Assembly: GCA_001804045.1 (NCBI GenBank)
Contig: MHFD01000027.1
Coordinates: 8,926 to 17,854 of the forward strand
Direction of reading: 5' to 3'
Origin: Omnitrophica bacterium RBG_13_46_9
GTDB lineage: Bacteria; Omnitrophota; Gorgyraeia; JABMRN01; RBG-13-46-9
Length of the DNA: 8,929 nt
Shown: positions 1 through 5,723 of the stretch, in pieces
How positions within the stretch are numbered: position 1 is the first letter of the stretch
How the letters are laid out: the number at the start of each line of letters is the position of its first letter
Program-made: the position numbers and the translations under genes
The notes under the pieces: generated by a model
Database searches by the model: none
Told to the model about the DNA's origin: nothing
Seen by the model: only the letters and a program-made list of their open reading frames with translations

Positions 1-352
1 CTGCCGTTATGTCTAGGTTTTTTTCGGCAAACCCCATATCTTTTTCTATTTTTTCAAGTTTCTCATCATCGATTTCATCAGGGCTGATTTTGTTTTCCTC
101 GATAAAACGCCCGATCTTTTCTTCTATATCTTCAAGTTGTTGTTTCAGGACTTCTCGGGTTATTTCAGGATCATCCGTCTCACTGCCATGGGCTATGCAG
201 GTTATTTTCTGCTCAAATTCATCCTGATATATCCAGCATCCCATCTGCTTCTCTTGGGGGCAGCGTTTACACCACCTGTCACAGAAATTATATGGCGTTT
301 CCCTCTCGGATTCCGCGTTTTTACGGAATATTCCCTGCAGTTTTTTGTTCAT
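1..352 (-). CDS. Hypothetical protein with Cys-rich CDRWCKRC motif (C-terminus cut by window edge)
   Basis: Reading the minus strand from the ATG at 350-352 gives 117 codons with no stop before the window ends, so the C-terminus is missing. Residues 20-56 hold a clustered cysteine motif: C24, C28, C31, C39, C52 and H55, with the core CDRWCKRC. This suggests a small metal-binding knuckle (inference). From about residue 57 onward the protein is highly charged (many E, D, K) and probably helical. No signal peptide or membrane segment is seen. The frame is closed by a TGA at 386-388 with no ATG, GTG or TTG before 352, so this start is the first one available, although no Shine-Dalgarno lies in front of it. 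A consensus sigma-70 promoter sits about 140 nt upstream. I recall similar CDRWC-type motifs in uncharacterised bacterial proteins but cannot assign a function. Confidence 0.72.
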   Translation of the reverse strand, partial: MNKKLQGIFRKNAESERETPYNFCDRWCKRCPQEKQMGCWIYQDEFEQKITCIAHGSETDDPEITREVLKQQLEDIEEKIGRFIEENKISPDEIDDEKLEKIEKDMGFAEKNLDITA

Positions 353-431
353 ATCGATAAAAGGCCATAGTATTTTTAATATTTCTCAGGTTTGTTAAGT
401 ACGCTTTTCGATCAGTTTTGCGCATAGCATT

Positions 432-467
432 TAACGGAAGCTCACCGTTATTCCCGATGGGTAGCTT
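432..467 (-). promoter_or_regulatory. Leader with mutually exclusive hairpins
   Basis: In the transcript running from about 494 down to the gene start at 352, two stems compete. One pairs 438-442 plus 444-446 with 460-467 (arms AAGCT/AGCTT and ACC/GGT, one bulged base). The other pairs TAACGG at 432-437 with CCGTTA at 445-450, with a 7-nt loop. They share bases 445-446, and the loop of the second contains an arm of the first, so both cannot form together. The arrangement resembles an attenuator-like leader. I do not recognise a known riboswitch class and see no U-tract terminator. Confidence 0.3.
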
Positions 468-492
468 GGGATGTCCACCGTGTAATGTTATT

Positions 493-509
493 GTGTATAA
501 ATTATACAC
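493..509. promoter_or_regulatory. 17-bp palindrome over the -10 box (candidate operator)
   Basis: GTGTATAA and TTATACAC form perfect 8-bp arms around one central base. The palindrome covers the -10 hexamer of the minus-strand promoter at 501-529, the position expected for a repressor site. The protein that would bind it is unknown, and the symmetry is partly favoured by the TATAAT sequence itself. Confidence 0.45.
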
Positions 510-529
510 CCTGGAAATTTTTTGGTCAA
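501..529 (-). promoter_or_regulatory. Sigma-70 type promoter for the minus-strand gene at 1-352
   Basis: On the minus strand the -35 box TTGACC (524-529) is followed by exactly 17 nt and a perfect TATAAT (501-506). Transcription would start near 494 and leave a leader of about 140 nt. A longer minus-strand reading frame beginning at 557 starts upstream of this promoter, which argues against that frame being the real gene. Confidence 0.75.
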
Positions 530-696
530 CAGCTATCTTATGCGACTGGCTTATCAAAAAAGGGGAGATTGTGCCAGCCCGATAATACGGTAATCATCTA
601 ATAAATATATGAAAACGCTTGTTTAAAAGGCATTAAAAAAGTCACCTGATTAGCGAGCATTAACAACCACCCCTTTTATTGAATCACCTTTTTTAT
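530..696. other. AT-rich intergenic stretch without a recognisable gene
   Basis: Stops occur frequently in all frames here and no start with a ribosome binding site is seen. It separates the minus-strand promoter at 501-529 from the ECF promoter at 697. No repeat, RNA gene or convincing sigma-70 promoter was recognised. Confidence 0.5.
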
Positions 697-725
697 GGGA
701 ACTTTTTTTCTTATCCAGTGTCTAA
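697..725 (+). promoter_or_regulatory. ECF sigma promoter P1 (upstream of the DUF6515-like gene)
   Basis: GGGAACTT begins at 697 and GTCTAA lies at 720-725, with 17 nt between GGAAC (698-702) and GTC. Read as GAACTT-N16-TCTAA it nearly reproduces the E. coli sigma-E (RpoE) consensus GAACTT-N16-TCTGA. The same element recurs at 1458 and 2542. Transcription should start around 731, giving a leader of roughly 45 nt before the ATG at 777. The neighbouring ECF sigma gene is the obvious candidate to read it. Confidence 0.75.
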
Positions 726-776
726 TACTACGAATGCATTTTGTTTAAGACACGTATGAAAAAAGGAGGCAAGAAA

Positions 777-1382
777 ATGTCAGACAAAAAAGCTTTTAAC
801 GCCAAATTTTTCTTGATCATGATTTTAAGCGCCATTTTGCTTACTCGGCCAGACAATGCGTTTGCCGGGCATCGGCCTTCTAAAAGAAGCCCTTCTGAGC
901 ATCACTACAGAAGTATTTCCGCTCTTCCCCGGGGCTGCATAAGCATTGCGATAGGGGGACTAAAGTTTTATTACAGAGAAGGGGTGTTCCATAGAAGAGG
1001 TATGGGGGAATATGTTGTGGTAAACCCTCCCCGCGGCGCGGCCATTGCCGCGCTTCCGGGCGGCTGCCAGAAACTCATTGTCAGCGGCGACACATACTAC
1101 TATTATAACGGCGCATATTACAGGTCATGTCCTTCCGGCTATATAGTTGTTCCGGCTCCGGTCGTTTATGACCCTAAGGCCGTTCTCATAGAGCCGTCCT
1201 CAACTGTCGTGTCGGCTCAAAAGTTGTCTGCAGGAACGGTTGTGCTCAATATCCCGAATTCCGACGGAAGCTATGTGCCTGTCGTGCTGGAGAAGAGCGG
1301 GGATGGTTATATAGGCCCGCAGGGTGAATATTATCCCGGCAACCCGAAGATTGAGCAACTGCAAGTACTATACGGCAAATAG
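777..1382 (+). CDS. Exported DUF6515-like tandem-repeat protein
   Basis: This is a 201-residue protein. The start was chosen at ATG 777 because AAGGAGG at 763-769 lies 7 nt upstream; an in-frame TTG at 741 would add 12 residues but precedes that site. Residues 1-30 form a Sec signal peptide with a charged start, a hydrophobic core at 11-22 and an A-x-A end (AFA) at about 30. Two copies of one repeat follow, at about 50-85 and 93-128. Each has LP-x-G-C, a central YY aromatic patch, GxY and a VV-x-P end, the pattern I associate with DUF6515. A C-terminal segment (about 150-192) has the GDGYIGPQGEYYP pattern of a small beta or SH3-like domain. Tyrosine and glycine are abundant, which suits a cell-envelope or surface structural role. 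It has its own ECF promoter (697-725) and precedes the sigma factor gene, so it is probably a stress-induced envelope component. The molecular function is unknown. Confidence 0.85.
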   Translation: MSDKKAFNAKFFLIMILSAILLTRPDNAFAGHRPSKRSPSEHHYRSISALPRGCISIAIGGLKFYYREGVFHRRGMGEYVVVNPPRGAAIAALPGGCQKLIVSGDTYYYYNGAYYRSCPSGYIVVPAPVVYDPKAVLIEPSSTVVSAQKLSAGTVVLNIPNSDGSYVPVVLEKSGDGYIGPQGEYYPGNPKIEQLQVLYGK

Positions 1383-1417
1383 CATATCCTTTTGTCGGTT
1401 TATTGCCGTTAAATAAG

Positions 1418-1447
1418 TTGCGCAGTGTCATTGTTTGGGTATATAAT
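1418..1447 (+). promoter_or_regulatory. Possible housekeeping promoter for the sigma factor operon
   Basis: A perfect TATAAT at 1442-1447 lies 18 nt after TTGCGC (1418-1423), a weak -35 matching only three of six consensus bases. It would give a basal start near 1454, upstream of the ECF element at 1458. This would let the sigma/anti-sigma pair be made before autoactivation. Confidence 0.4.
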
Positions 1448-1457
1448 CCTGTGTCGG

Positions 1458-1487
1458 GGGAACTATTCCATCTTTTTAACTGTCCAA
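1458..1487 (+). promoter_or_regulatory. ECF sigma promoter P2 (autoregulatory, upstream of the sigma gene)
   Basis: GGGAAC (1458-1463) and GTCCAA (1482-1487) are separated by 18 nt, the same spacing as P3 and one more than P1. The -10 differs from P1 and P3 at one base (C for T). The start point would fall near 1492, leaving a very short leader that still contains the AGGGG ribosome binding site of the sigma gene at 1503. Confidence 0.6.
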
Positions 1488-1502
1488 AATAGTAGGGGAA
1501 AA

Positions 1503-2048
1503 ATGGCGACCATATCCGGGGATATTATAACCAAGGCGGCCGCAGGCGATATGAAGGCCTTCGAAGAAATATATAAAAAAACATCCGCGTTTGTGTATAA
1601 CGTCGTATCGAGAATAGCTACTAATAGAGAAGATGCGGATGAGGTGACGCAGGATGTATTTATAAAGGTTTATAAGAATTTGGGCAGATTTAATTTTCTT
1701 TCGTCTTTTAACACCTGGGTTTACAGGATCGCCGTTAACACAGCCATCAATTATAAAAAAGCGGCAGAAAAACATACAAGTAAAAGAGATGATTACGACT
1801 TAGCCATTCAATCTGTTTTTACAAAGGAAGAGGCCAGAAATAACATCGACTTGGAAAGCAGGAAAGAACGCGTTTCGGCTTTATTGAGTGTGCTGAACCC
1901 GGACCAGCGCGCGTGCATAGTTTTGAGAGAGATAGAAGGGCTGAATTACAGGGAAATAGCGGATACCTTGAAGGTAAATATCAATACGGTGCGTACCAGG
2001 TTGAAAAGAGCCAGGCAAAGTCTTTTGGCTTTTGCGGAAAAGGGGTGA
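1503..2048 (+). CDS. RNA polymerase sigma factor, ECF (RpoE-like) family
   Basis: This 181-residue ECF sigma factor is of usual length. Sigma region 2 spans about residues 20-86, with the conserved DADEVTQDVFIKVYKNL helix (44-60) and the F-x-TW-x-YRIAVN segment (69-79) used for core binding and -10 melting. Region 4 spans about 125-178, with the helix-turn-helix YREIADTLKVNINTVRTRLKRAR-type stretch at 149-171 for -35 recognition. ATG 1503 is preferred because AGGGG lies 4 nt upstream and the fold begins right after it; a further-upstream in-frame start at 1425 adds 26 residues that do not look like a sigma N-terminus. The next gene encodes its anti-sigma factor 5 nt after the stop. A near sigma-E consensus promoter precedes this gene and two neighbours, indicating positive autoregulation of an envelope stress response (inference). 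Confidence 0.95.
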   Translation: MATISGDIITKAAAGDMKAFEEIYKKTSAFVYNVVSRIATNREDADEVTQDVFIKVYKNLGRFNFLSSFNTWVYRIAVNTAINYKKAAEKHTSKRDDYDLAIQSVFTKEEARNNIDLESRKERVSALLSVLNPDQRACIVLREIEGLNYREIADTLKVNINTVRTRLKRARQSLLAFAEKG

Positions 2049-2053
2049 TAGCG

Positions 2054-2542
2054 ATGGATTGCAGAAGAATACAAGATTTACTTATGACTGATTATATCGA
2101 TGGCGAAGCCAGCGAAAAAACGCAAATAAAGGTTTTGGAACACTTAAGAACGTGCGACGCATGCAGGCTATTCGAAAAGACATTGCGGGAAAAAGCCGTA
2201 AGCCCGTTTAAAACCGCGAAAAAAAGATGTCCGCCGGATTTTGTGTGGGAAAACATAAAAAATAGAGTAATAAAAGACAGACAAGGCGCGCCTGAAAAAA
2301 AGGATATTCCGTCACCAATAGGGGTCTGGATCATTCTCAAAACGCTAAGACCCGCCTTTGCCATATCGGCAATAGCGATAATTATATTTGCCATAACCTT
2401 TATCTCCCGGTCTCCGTTAGCGGGTAACGGGATTATAGATACATATATAAAAGAGCAAACCGAATTTATGGTAAACCTTGGTACCGACGAAACGTATGCT
2501 GACGGTTTGGGTACAAGCATAGAAGAATATCTCTTATCATAG
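2054..2542 (+). CDS. Membrane anti-sigma factor with zf-HC2 domain
   Basis: The 162-residue product begins with a zinc-binding anti-sigma domain: C3, then H30-x3-C34-x2-C37 (HLRTCDAC), the ZAS/zf-HC2 pattern that clamps ECF sigma factors at the inner membrane. A cytoplasmic linker follows, then a single transmembrane helix at about 101-117 and a periplasmic tail of about 45 residues ending in EEYLLS. That tail is short for an RseA-type sensor, so signal input may need a partner, for example the Spy/CnrX-like protein downstream. AAGGGG ends 8 nt before ATG 2054. A GTG at 2045 overlaps the sigma stop as GTGA but has no separate ribosome binding site. The tight spacing with the sigma gene indicates one operon and coupled translation. 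Confidence 0.92.
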   Translation: MDCRRIQDLLMTDYIDGEASEKTQIKVLEHLRTCDACRLFEKTLREKAVSPFKTAKKRCPPDFVWENIKNRVIKDRQGAPEKKDIPSPIGVWIILKTLRPAFAISAIAIIIFAITFISRSPLAGNGIIDTYIKEQTEFMVNLGTDETYADGLGTSIEEYLLS

Positions 2543-2571
2543 GGAACCTTTTCACAGATCTTTGTGTCTAA
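2542..2571 (+). promoter_or_regulatory. ECF sigma promoter P3 (upstream of the Spy-like gene)
   Basis: GGGAAC (2542-2547) and GTCTAA (2566-2571) are 18 nt apart, matching P2 in spacing and P1 in -10 sequence. It begins at the last base of the anti-sigma stop codon. Transcription would start near 2578, leaving a leader of about 85 nt. That leader contains the near-palindrome GAAAATCGCGGTTTTC at 2587-2602. Confidence 0.72.
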
Positions 2572-2662
2572 GATTATAGGTCTTCGGAAAATCGCGGTTT
2601 TCATTGACAGCACTGAAAGGTCTTTGTGAAAGCCTGCAAGACAATGAAAGGAGGAGATTGAT

Positions 2663-3148
2663 ATGAAAACAGAACTTAAAAAAGCGATGCTCTTAGGTAT
2701 GGCAATAGCGTTTTTGGTAAGCACCTCTATATACGCGGAGCCCTACTACGGCGAGAGAAAAGGTACCGGGGGGTGCGGTAGGATGGGGAAATATGACAAG
2801 CTCACCAGGGAGCTTGGTCTTACGCCCGAACAGGAAACCAGGCTCAAAGAAGAGCGTGAAAGGTTTGCGAATGAAAACATGGAATTGACGGAGAAGATGC
2901 GCTCAAAAAAGGAGGAGCTGAAAGATAATCTTGAAAAGCCGGATATGGATAGGGCAAAAGTAGATGGGATAATAGACGAGATCAAGAACCTTACTGGCGA
3001 AAAGTTGAAAAACAGGGTTAATAAGATAATCGCGATGAAAAGCATACTTACACTGGAGCAATTTGAGAAGCTACAGCAGAAGATGGGGCGGAATAAACCG
3101 CATGATTGTAAATACAAGAAGTTCGGCCGCTCTTTCAAATGCTGGTAA
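2663..3148 (+). CDS. Periplasmic Spy/CpxP/CnrX-like LTxxQ protein
   Basis: This is a 161-residue secreted protein. Residues 1-25 are a signal peptide (KK, hydrophobic core 9-19, cleavage after YA-25). The mature part is almost all charged alpha-helix with two LTxxQ-type motifs, LTPEQ at 53-57 and LTLEQ at 129-133. These are the hallmark of the Spy/CpxP/ZraP/CnrX superfamily of periplasmic chaperones and metal sensors. Extra cysteines and a histidine occur at C38, H147, C149 and C160; the C-terminal set could bind metal or form a disulfide (inference). A strong AGGAGG site (2649-2654) lies 8 nt before the ATG. It has its own ECF promoter 90 nt upstream and follows the sigma/anti-sigma pair. 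In the known CnrYXH system a protein of this fold is the sensor feeding an anti-sigma factor, while in Cpx and Bae responses CpxP/Spy are induced chaperones. The sequence cannot decide between these roles. Confidence 0.85.
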   Translation: MKTELKKAMLLGMAIAFLVSTSIYAEPYYGERKGTGGCGRMGKYDKLTRELGLTPEQETRLKEERERFANENMELTEKMRSKKEELKDNLEKPDMDRAKVDGIIDEIKNLTGEKLKNRVNKIIAMKSILTLEQFEKLQQKMGRNKPHDCKYKKFGRSFKCW

Positions 3149-3153
3149 ATTCC

Positions 3154-3214
3154 AGAGTCGAGTCTCCGCCCCTAACAGTACCCACCAAGCATGAAATGCG
3201 GAGACTCGGCCTCT
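3154..3214 (+). terminator. Long stem-loop after the Spy-like gene (possible terminator)
   Basis: CGAGTCTCCGC (3159-3169) pairs perfectly with GCGGAGACTCG (3198-3208) around a 28-nt loop. A T-G pair at 3158/3209 and AGAG/CTCT (3154-3157 with 3211-3214, one bulged C) extend the stem to about 16 bp. It starts 6 nt after the stop codon and probably ends or stabilises the ECF-locus mRNA. The downstream strand is pyrimidine-rich (CTCTTACTCT) but lacks a true T-run, and the loop is long, so intrinsic termination is not certain. Confidence 0.5.
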
Positions 3215-3272
3215 TACTCTACCATATTAAAATCAAAGATCCCCACAAGGTCTGCCCGATGGTATTTTCAAA

Positions 3273-3301
3273 TTGTCTACAGCCGTAAAAAATGTTAAAA
3301 T
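3273..3301 (+). promoter_or_regulatory. Sigma-70 type promoter for the methyltransferase gene
   Basis: TTGTCT (3273-3278; 4 of 6 consensus) and TAAAAT (3296-3301; 5 of 6) are separated by exactly 17 nt. The start would be near 3308, giving a leader of about 54 nt before ATG 3362. No copy of the ECF element is present here, so this gene appears outside the ECF regulon. Confidence 0.5.
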
Positions 3302-3361
3302 AGGGCAAAAAGGCACAGTCGGGGCACAAAACGACCCATAAGTCCGTGGAGCTTTGATAAT

Positions 3362-4417
3362 ATGGACAAGTGGTATTTAGATAATCTAGTCTGCCCGCGC
3401 GATCACCTTAGATTGGAGGAAGCGGGCGGGCAGCTGATATGCGCAAATCATCATATCTATCCTGTCACCGATGGAATCCCCGTAATGTTATTGGACGATG
3501 TGGACCAGACGCTGGATGTCGCCGATGCTTCGATTAAGAGAGCAAAAGGCGTTTGCCTGGACGAGAGAGCGCCAAACCTGCACTTGGAATCCTTGGGAAT
3601 CAGCGAGGAAGAGAAAAAAGGATTGATAGACCTGTCCATTCATAATAGGCTCAATATCGACCCTGTGGTCTCTTATATATGCGGAGCGACATGCGGGTTT
3701 TCATATAAACACCTTATCGGAAAATTGGATTTTTATCCTATTCCGCATCTCCCCATGCCGCCCGCGAAAGGTTCTACGCTTCTTGATATCGGTTGTAATT
3801 GGGGCCGATGGTCGATTGCCGGAAGTCAGAAGGGATACACCGTTGTCGGGATCGATCCTTCATTAGGTGCGATTATTGCTGCAAGAAGAGTCAACGAGCA
3901 ACTGGGGCTTTCAGTAAGATATTTGGTAGCCGACGGAAGGTGGCTGCCGTTTAATGATAATAGTTTCGATAATGTTTTTTCTTACAGTGTTATTCAGCAC
4001 TTAAGCCTGGATAATGCCGGAATGGTCCTGTCGGAGACCGCGAGGGTTTTAAAGCCTGAGGGAAGAAGTGTAATACAGATGCCGAATGCTTTCGGTATCA
4101 GGTCTATATCCCACCAGATCATGCGGAAATTCAAAGAGCCTACGGAATTTGACGTTCGGTATTACACTATACGGTCGTTAAAAAAATTATTTTCGGCTAA
4201 AATCGGAAAGACAAAAATAAACGCGCACTGCTATTTCGGTCTTGGCCTGGAGGCGTCTAATTTAAAATTTTTACTTATAAAACACAAATTTATAATAATC
4301 CTTTCGGAGCTATTGAGGAAACTCAGCAGATATGCCGTGCCTTTAATTTATTTTGCCGATAGTGTGTACGTGGAATCTATTTGCGAAAAGACCCATTGCG
4401 GCAGCCGCCGTATTTAG
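3362..4417 (+). CDS. Class I SAM-dependent methyltransferase with N-terminal Trm112-like domain
   Basis: This is a 351-residue protein. Residues 7-43 match a Trm112/YcaR-type zinc-ribbon-like domain (LVCPRD ... LICANH ... YPVTDGIPVML). Two of the usual cysteines are replaced, leaving C11 and C27 with H30 or H31 as possible ligands. A Rossmann methyltransferase domain follows. Motif I is LLDIGCNWGRW at 140-150, the acidic ribose-binding residue is D165 in GIDPS, VADGRWLPF is at 189-197, and FDNVFSYSVIQHL is the motif IV/V region, typical of the Methyltransf_11/25 group. The C-terminal 100 residues are basic and partly hydrophobic. Such fusions are common among small-molecule or lipid/glycan methyltransferases; the substrate cannot be told from the sequence. 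GTGGAG (3346-3351) lies 10 nt before the start. Confidence 0.88.
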   Translation: MDKWYLDNLVCPRDHLRLEEAGGQLICANHHIYPVTDGIPVMLLDDVDQTLDVADASIKRAKGVCLDERAPNLHLESLGISEEEKKGLIDLSIHNRLNIDPVVSYICGATCGFSYKHLIGKLDFYPIPHLPMPPAKGSTLLDIGCNWGRWSIAGSQKGYTVVGIDPSLGAIIAARRVNEQLGLSVRYLVADGRWLPFNDNSFDNVFSYSVIQHLSLDNAGMVLSETARVLKPEGRSVIQMPNAFGIRSISHQIMRKFKEPTEFDVRYYTIRSLKKLFSAKIGKTKINAHCYFGLGLEASNLKFLLIKHKFIIILSELLRKLSRYAVPLIYFADSVYVESICEKTHCGSRRI

Positions 4418-4453
4418 GATTTATTTCTCTCTAATAATTTATGTAACGGTCCC

Positions 4454-4564
4454 ATGGTAGGGCGCAGCCGGATTTTTTTCTTAATCAAGATAGCCGGCAC
4501 CGCGGCTGGAGCAGCATTTTTATACATGTTAGAAAAACAACAGCATGCTCCATTAGGGGCCTGA
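4454..4564 (+). CDS. Doubtful 36-residue membrane peptide ORF
   Basis: A 36-codon frame lies between the methyltransferase and the azoreductase and ends 14 nt before the latter's ATG, its stop abutting that gene's ribosome binding site. The peptide has a basic start (GRSR) and one hydrophobic segment of about 19 residues (IFFLIKIAGTAAGAAFLYM), so it could be a single-pass peptide. No convincing ribosome binding site precedes its ATG. The frame is continuous with the methyltransferase frame across the amber stop at 4415-4417. It may be a real leader peptide or chance. Confidence 0.25.
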   Translation: MVGRSRIFFLIKIAGTAAGAAFLYMLEKQQHAPLGA

Positions 4565-4578
4565 AAAGGAGACCTGTA

Positions 4579-5205
4579 ATGAATGGATTGCTGCATATAA
4601 TTGCGACGCCGAGAGGGCATGAGTCCAGAACGCTTAATATAAGCAAGGTATTTCTTGAAGCTTTTAAATCGAAATACCCCGGTTGCAAAATAGATAATTT
4701 AAATGTATTCGAAGAAAGATTGCCCGACCTTACCATAAAAAGAATTGACGGTAAATATGCCTTGCTCGGCGGTAAGGATTTATCGGGAGATCTGAAGGAA
4801 TCCTGGAAAGATATAGTGGCTGTAATCGAAAGGTTTCTATCGGCGGACGCTTATCTTATCAGTGCCCCCATGTGGAATTTCAGCATACCTTACCGCCTTA
4901 AGCATTATATAGACGTGATACTGCAGCCAAGATATCTCTTTCAATATACGTCAGCGGGTCCCGAGGGCCTTGTAAAAGGCAAGAAGATGGCGATAATAAC
5001 ATCCAGGGGCGGCGATTACGGTACGGATGATTCCCGCAAATTCGATTTACAGGAACCTTATCTGCGTATTGTTTTTGGTTTTGCCGGAATTACAGACATA
5101 GCCTTCATCAATGCCCAGCCCATGGATGCCATGGGGCCGGAAATGCGGGATAAAAAAATCAAAGAGGCCAAGGCGCTGGCTAAAAAAATAGCGGAGAGCT
5201 TCTGA
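4579..5205 (+). CDS. azoR: FMN-dependent NADH-azoreductase / flavodoxin-fold quinone reductase
   Basis: This is a 208-residue protein, close to the roughly 200 residues of E. coli AzoR. The flavodoxin-like fold begins with the FMN phosphate loop TPRGHESRT (10-18; family pattern SPR-x-x-x-S). At 95-112 it has the FMN-contacting segment SAPMWNFSIPYRLKHYID, equivalent to the family's APMYNF motif, with an aromatic W99 in the usual Y/W position. TSRGGDYG near residue 141 is the second flavin-contact loop. Members reduce quinones, azo dyes or nitroaromatics with NAD(P)H in the cytoplasm and often act in electrophile or oxidative defence. AAGGAG (4566-4571) lies 7 nt before ATG 4579. The gene may be co-transcribed with the methyltransferase; no separate promoter is clear in the 160-nt gap. 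Confidence 0.82.
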   Translation: MNGLLHIIATPRGHESRTLNISKVFLEAFKSKYPGCKIDNLNVFEERLPDLTIKRIDGKYALLGGKDLSGDLKESWKDIVAVIERFLSADAYLISAPMWNFSIPYRLKHYIDVILQPRYLFQYTSAGPEGLVKGKKMAIITSRGGDYGTDDSRKFDLQEPYLRIVFGFAGITDIAFINAQPMDAMGPEMRDKKIKEAKALAKKIAESF

Positions 5206-5286
5206 TTTCAATTTTCTGTCCAAAGCGTATCCGTCCAAGGCATGGAGAATAAAATACGTATCTGATTAAAAAGCAGGATGTGAAAT

Positions 5287-5613
5287 ATGACGAAGAGGCC
5301 TGCTGAACGAGTGATTCTTATACTGATGGCGCTATTCTACGCCACGCTTATCTACCACATCTATGATAATACACAGCCGCCTGATTTTGGCGACAAAGAA
5401 CACCTTTTTGACGATATTGTCGGCGCCGCGCTTTACGCAGACATTATTATATTAATGCTCTTGACATGTGCGATGCTATTTGGCATCCGTAACTCGGGGA
5501 GGGTATTTATTTTATTTAATGCGCTCTACATCTATTTTGGATGCTACGCCTCTTATGTTATCTGGTCGCTTTCTCTTGTTTTCGGCGAGCCGACATTCAT
5601 CTCTCATGTCTAA
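5287..5613 (+). CDS. Small multi-pass membrane protein, apparently shortened by TAA
   Basis: A 108-residue protein with three predicted membrane helices at about 9-26, 45-65 and 73-98 and an acidic loop (DFGDKEHLFDD, 33-43) between the first two. AGGA (5275-5278) lies 8 nt before ATG 5287. No family recognised. The frame stops at TAA 5611-5613 immediately after a loop (GEPTFISHV), but the same frame continues downstream with a fourth membrane helix and a basic tail (see 5614-5694). The full product was therefore probably about 135 residues with four helices. The gene is either a nonsense-disrupted pseudogene, genuinely ends early, or contains a sequencing error. It converges on the ABC permease gene. 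Confidence 0.6.
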   Translation: MTKRPAERVILILMALFYATLIYHIYDNTQPPDFGDKEHLFDDIVGAALYADIIILMLLTCAMLFGIRNSGRVFILFNALYIYFGCYASYVIWSLSLVFGEPTFISHV

Positions 5614-5694
5614 TGGGTATTTCCGTATTTTATCGCAGGGATTCTCCTTCCCGTACTGCTTCATGTGTATATTAAGGGAAGATATAAAAAATAG
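5614..5694 (+). pseudogene. In-frame continuation of the 5287 membrane protein after TAA
   Basis: Reading on in the same frame past TAA 5611-5613 gives 26 codons, WVFPYFIAGILLPVLLHVYI followed by KGRYKK, then TAG at 5692-5694. This looks like a genuine final transmembrane helix with a positively charged cytoplasmic end, completing a four-helix protein. No start codon or ribosome binding site supports independent translation. Confidence 0.55.
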
Positions 5695-5723
5695 GGACAG
5701 TTGTTAATGCTCAGTAATTAGGT

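Noticed and set aside
321..557. 78-codon minus-strand frame overlapping the start of the Cys-motif gene
   Set aside because: It begins upstream of the TTGACC-N17-TATAAT promoter and would be interrupted by it; it has no ribosome binding site and no recognisable protein character.
2605..2640. TTGACA at 2605-2610 as a sigma-70 promoter of the Spy-like gene
   Set aside because: The -35 is perfect but no acceptable -10 lies 16-18 nt downstream (TGAAAG-like only), whereas the ECF element P3 is complete.
5060..5090. GGAACCTT inside the azoreductase gene as a fourth ECF promoter
   Set aside because: There is no GTCTAA-like element 17-18 nt downstream and no gene start follows.
5686..5705. AAAAAATAGGGACAGTTGTT as the end of a REP or IS element
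   Set aside because: It recalls GGGACAG-type repeat ends, but only one half is present, with no matching inverted copy, terminal repeat or transposase.
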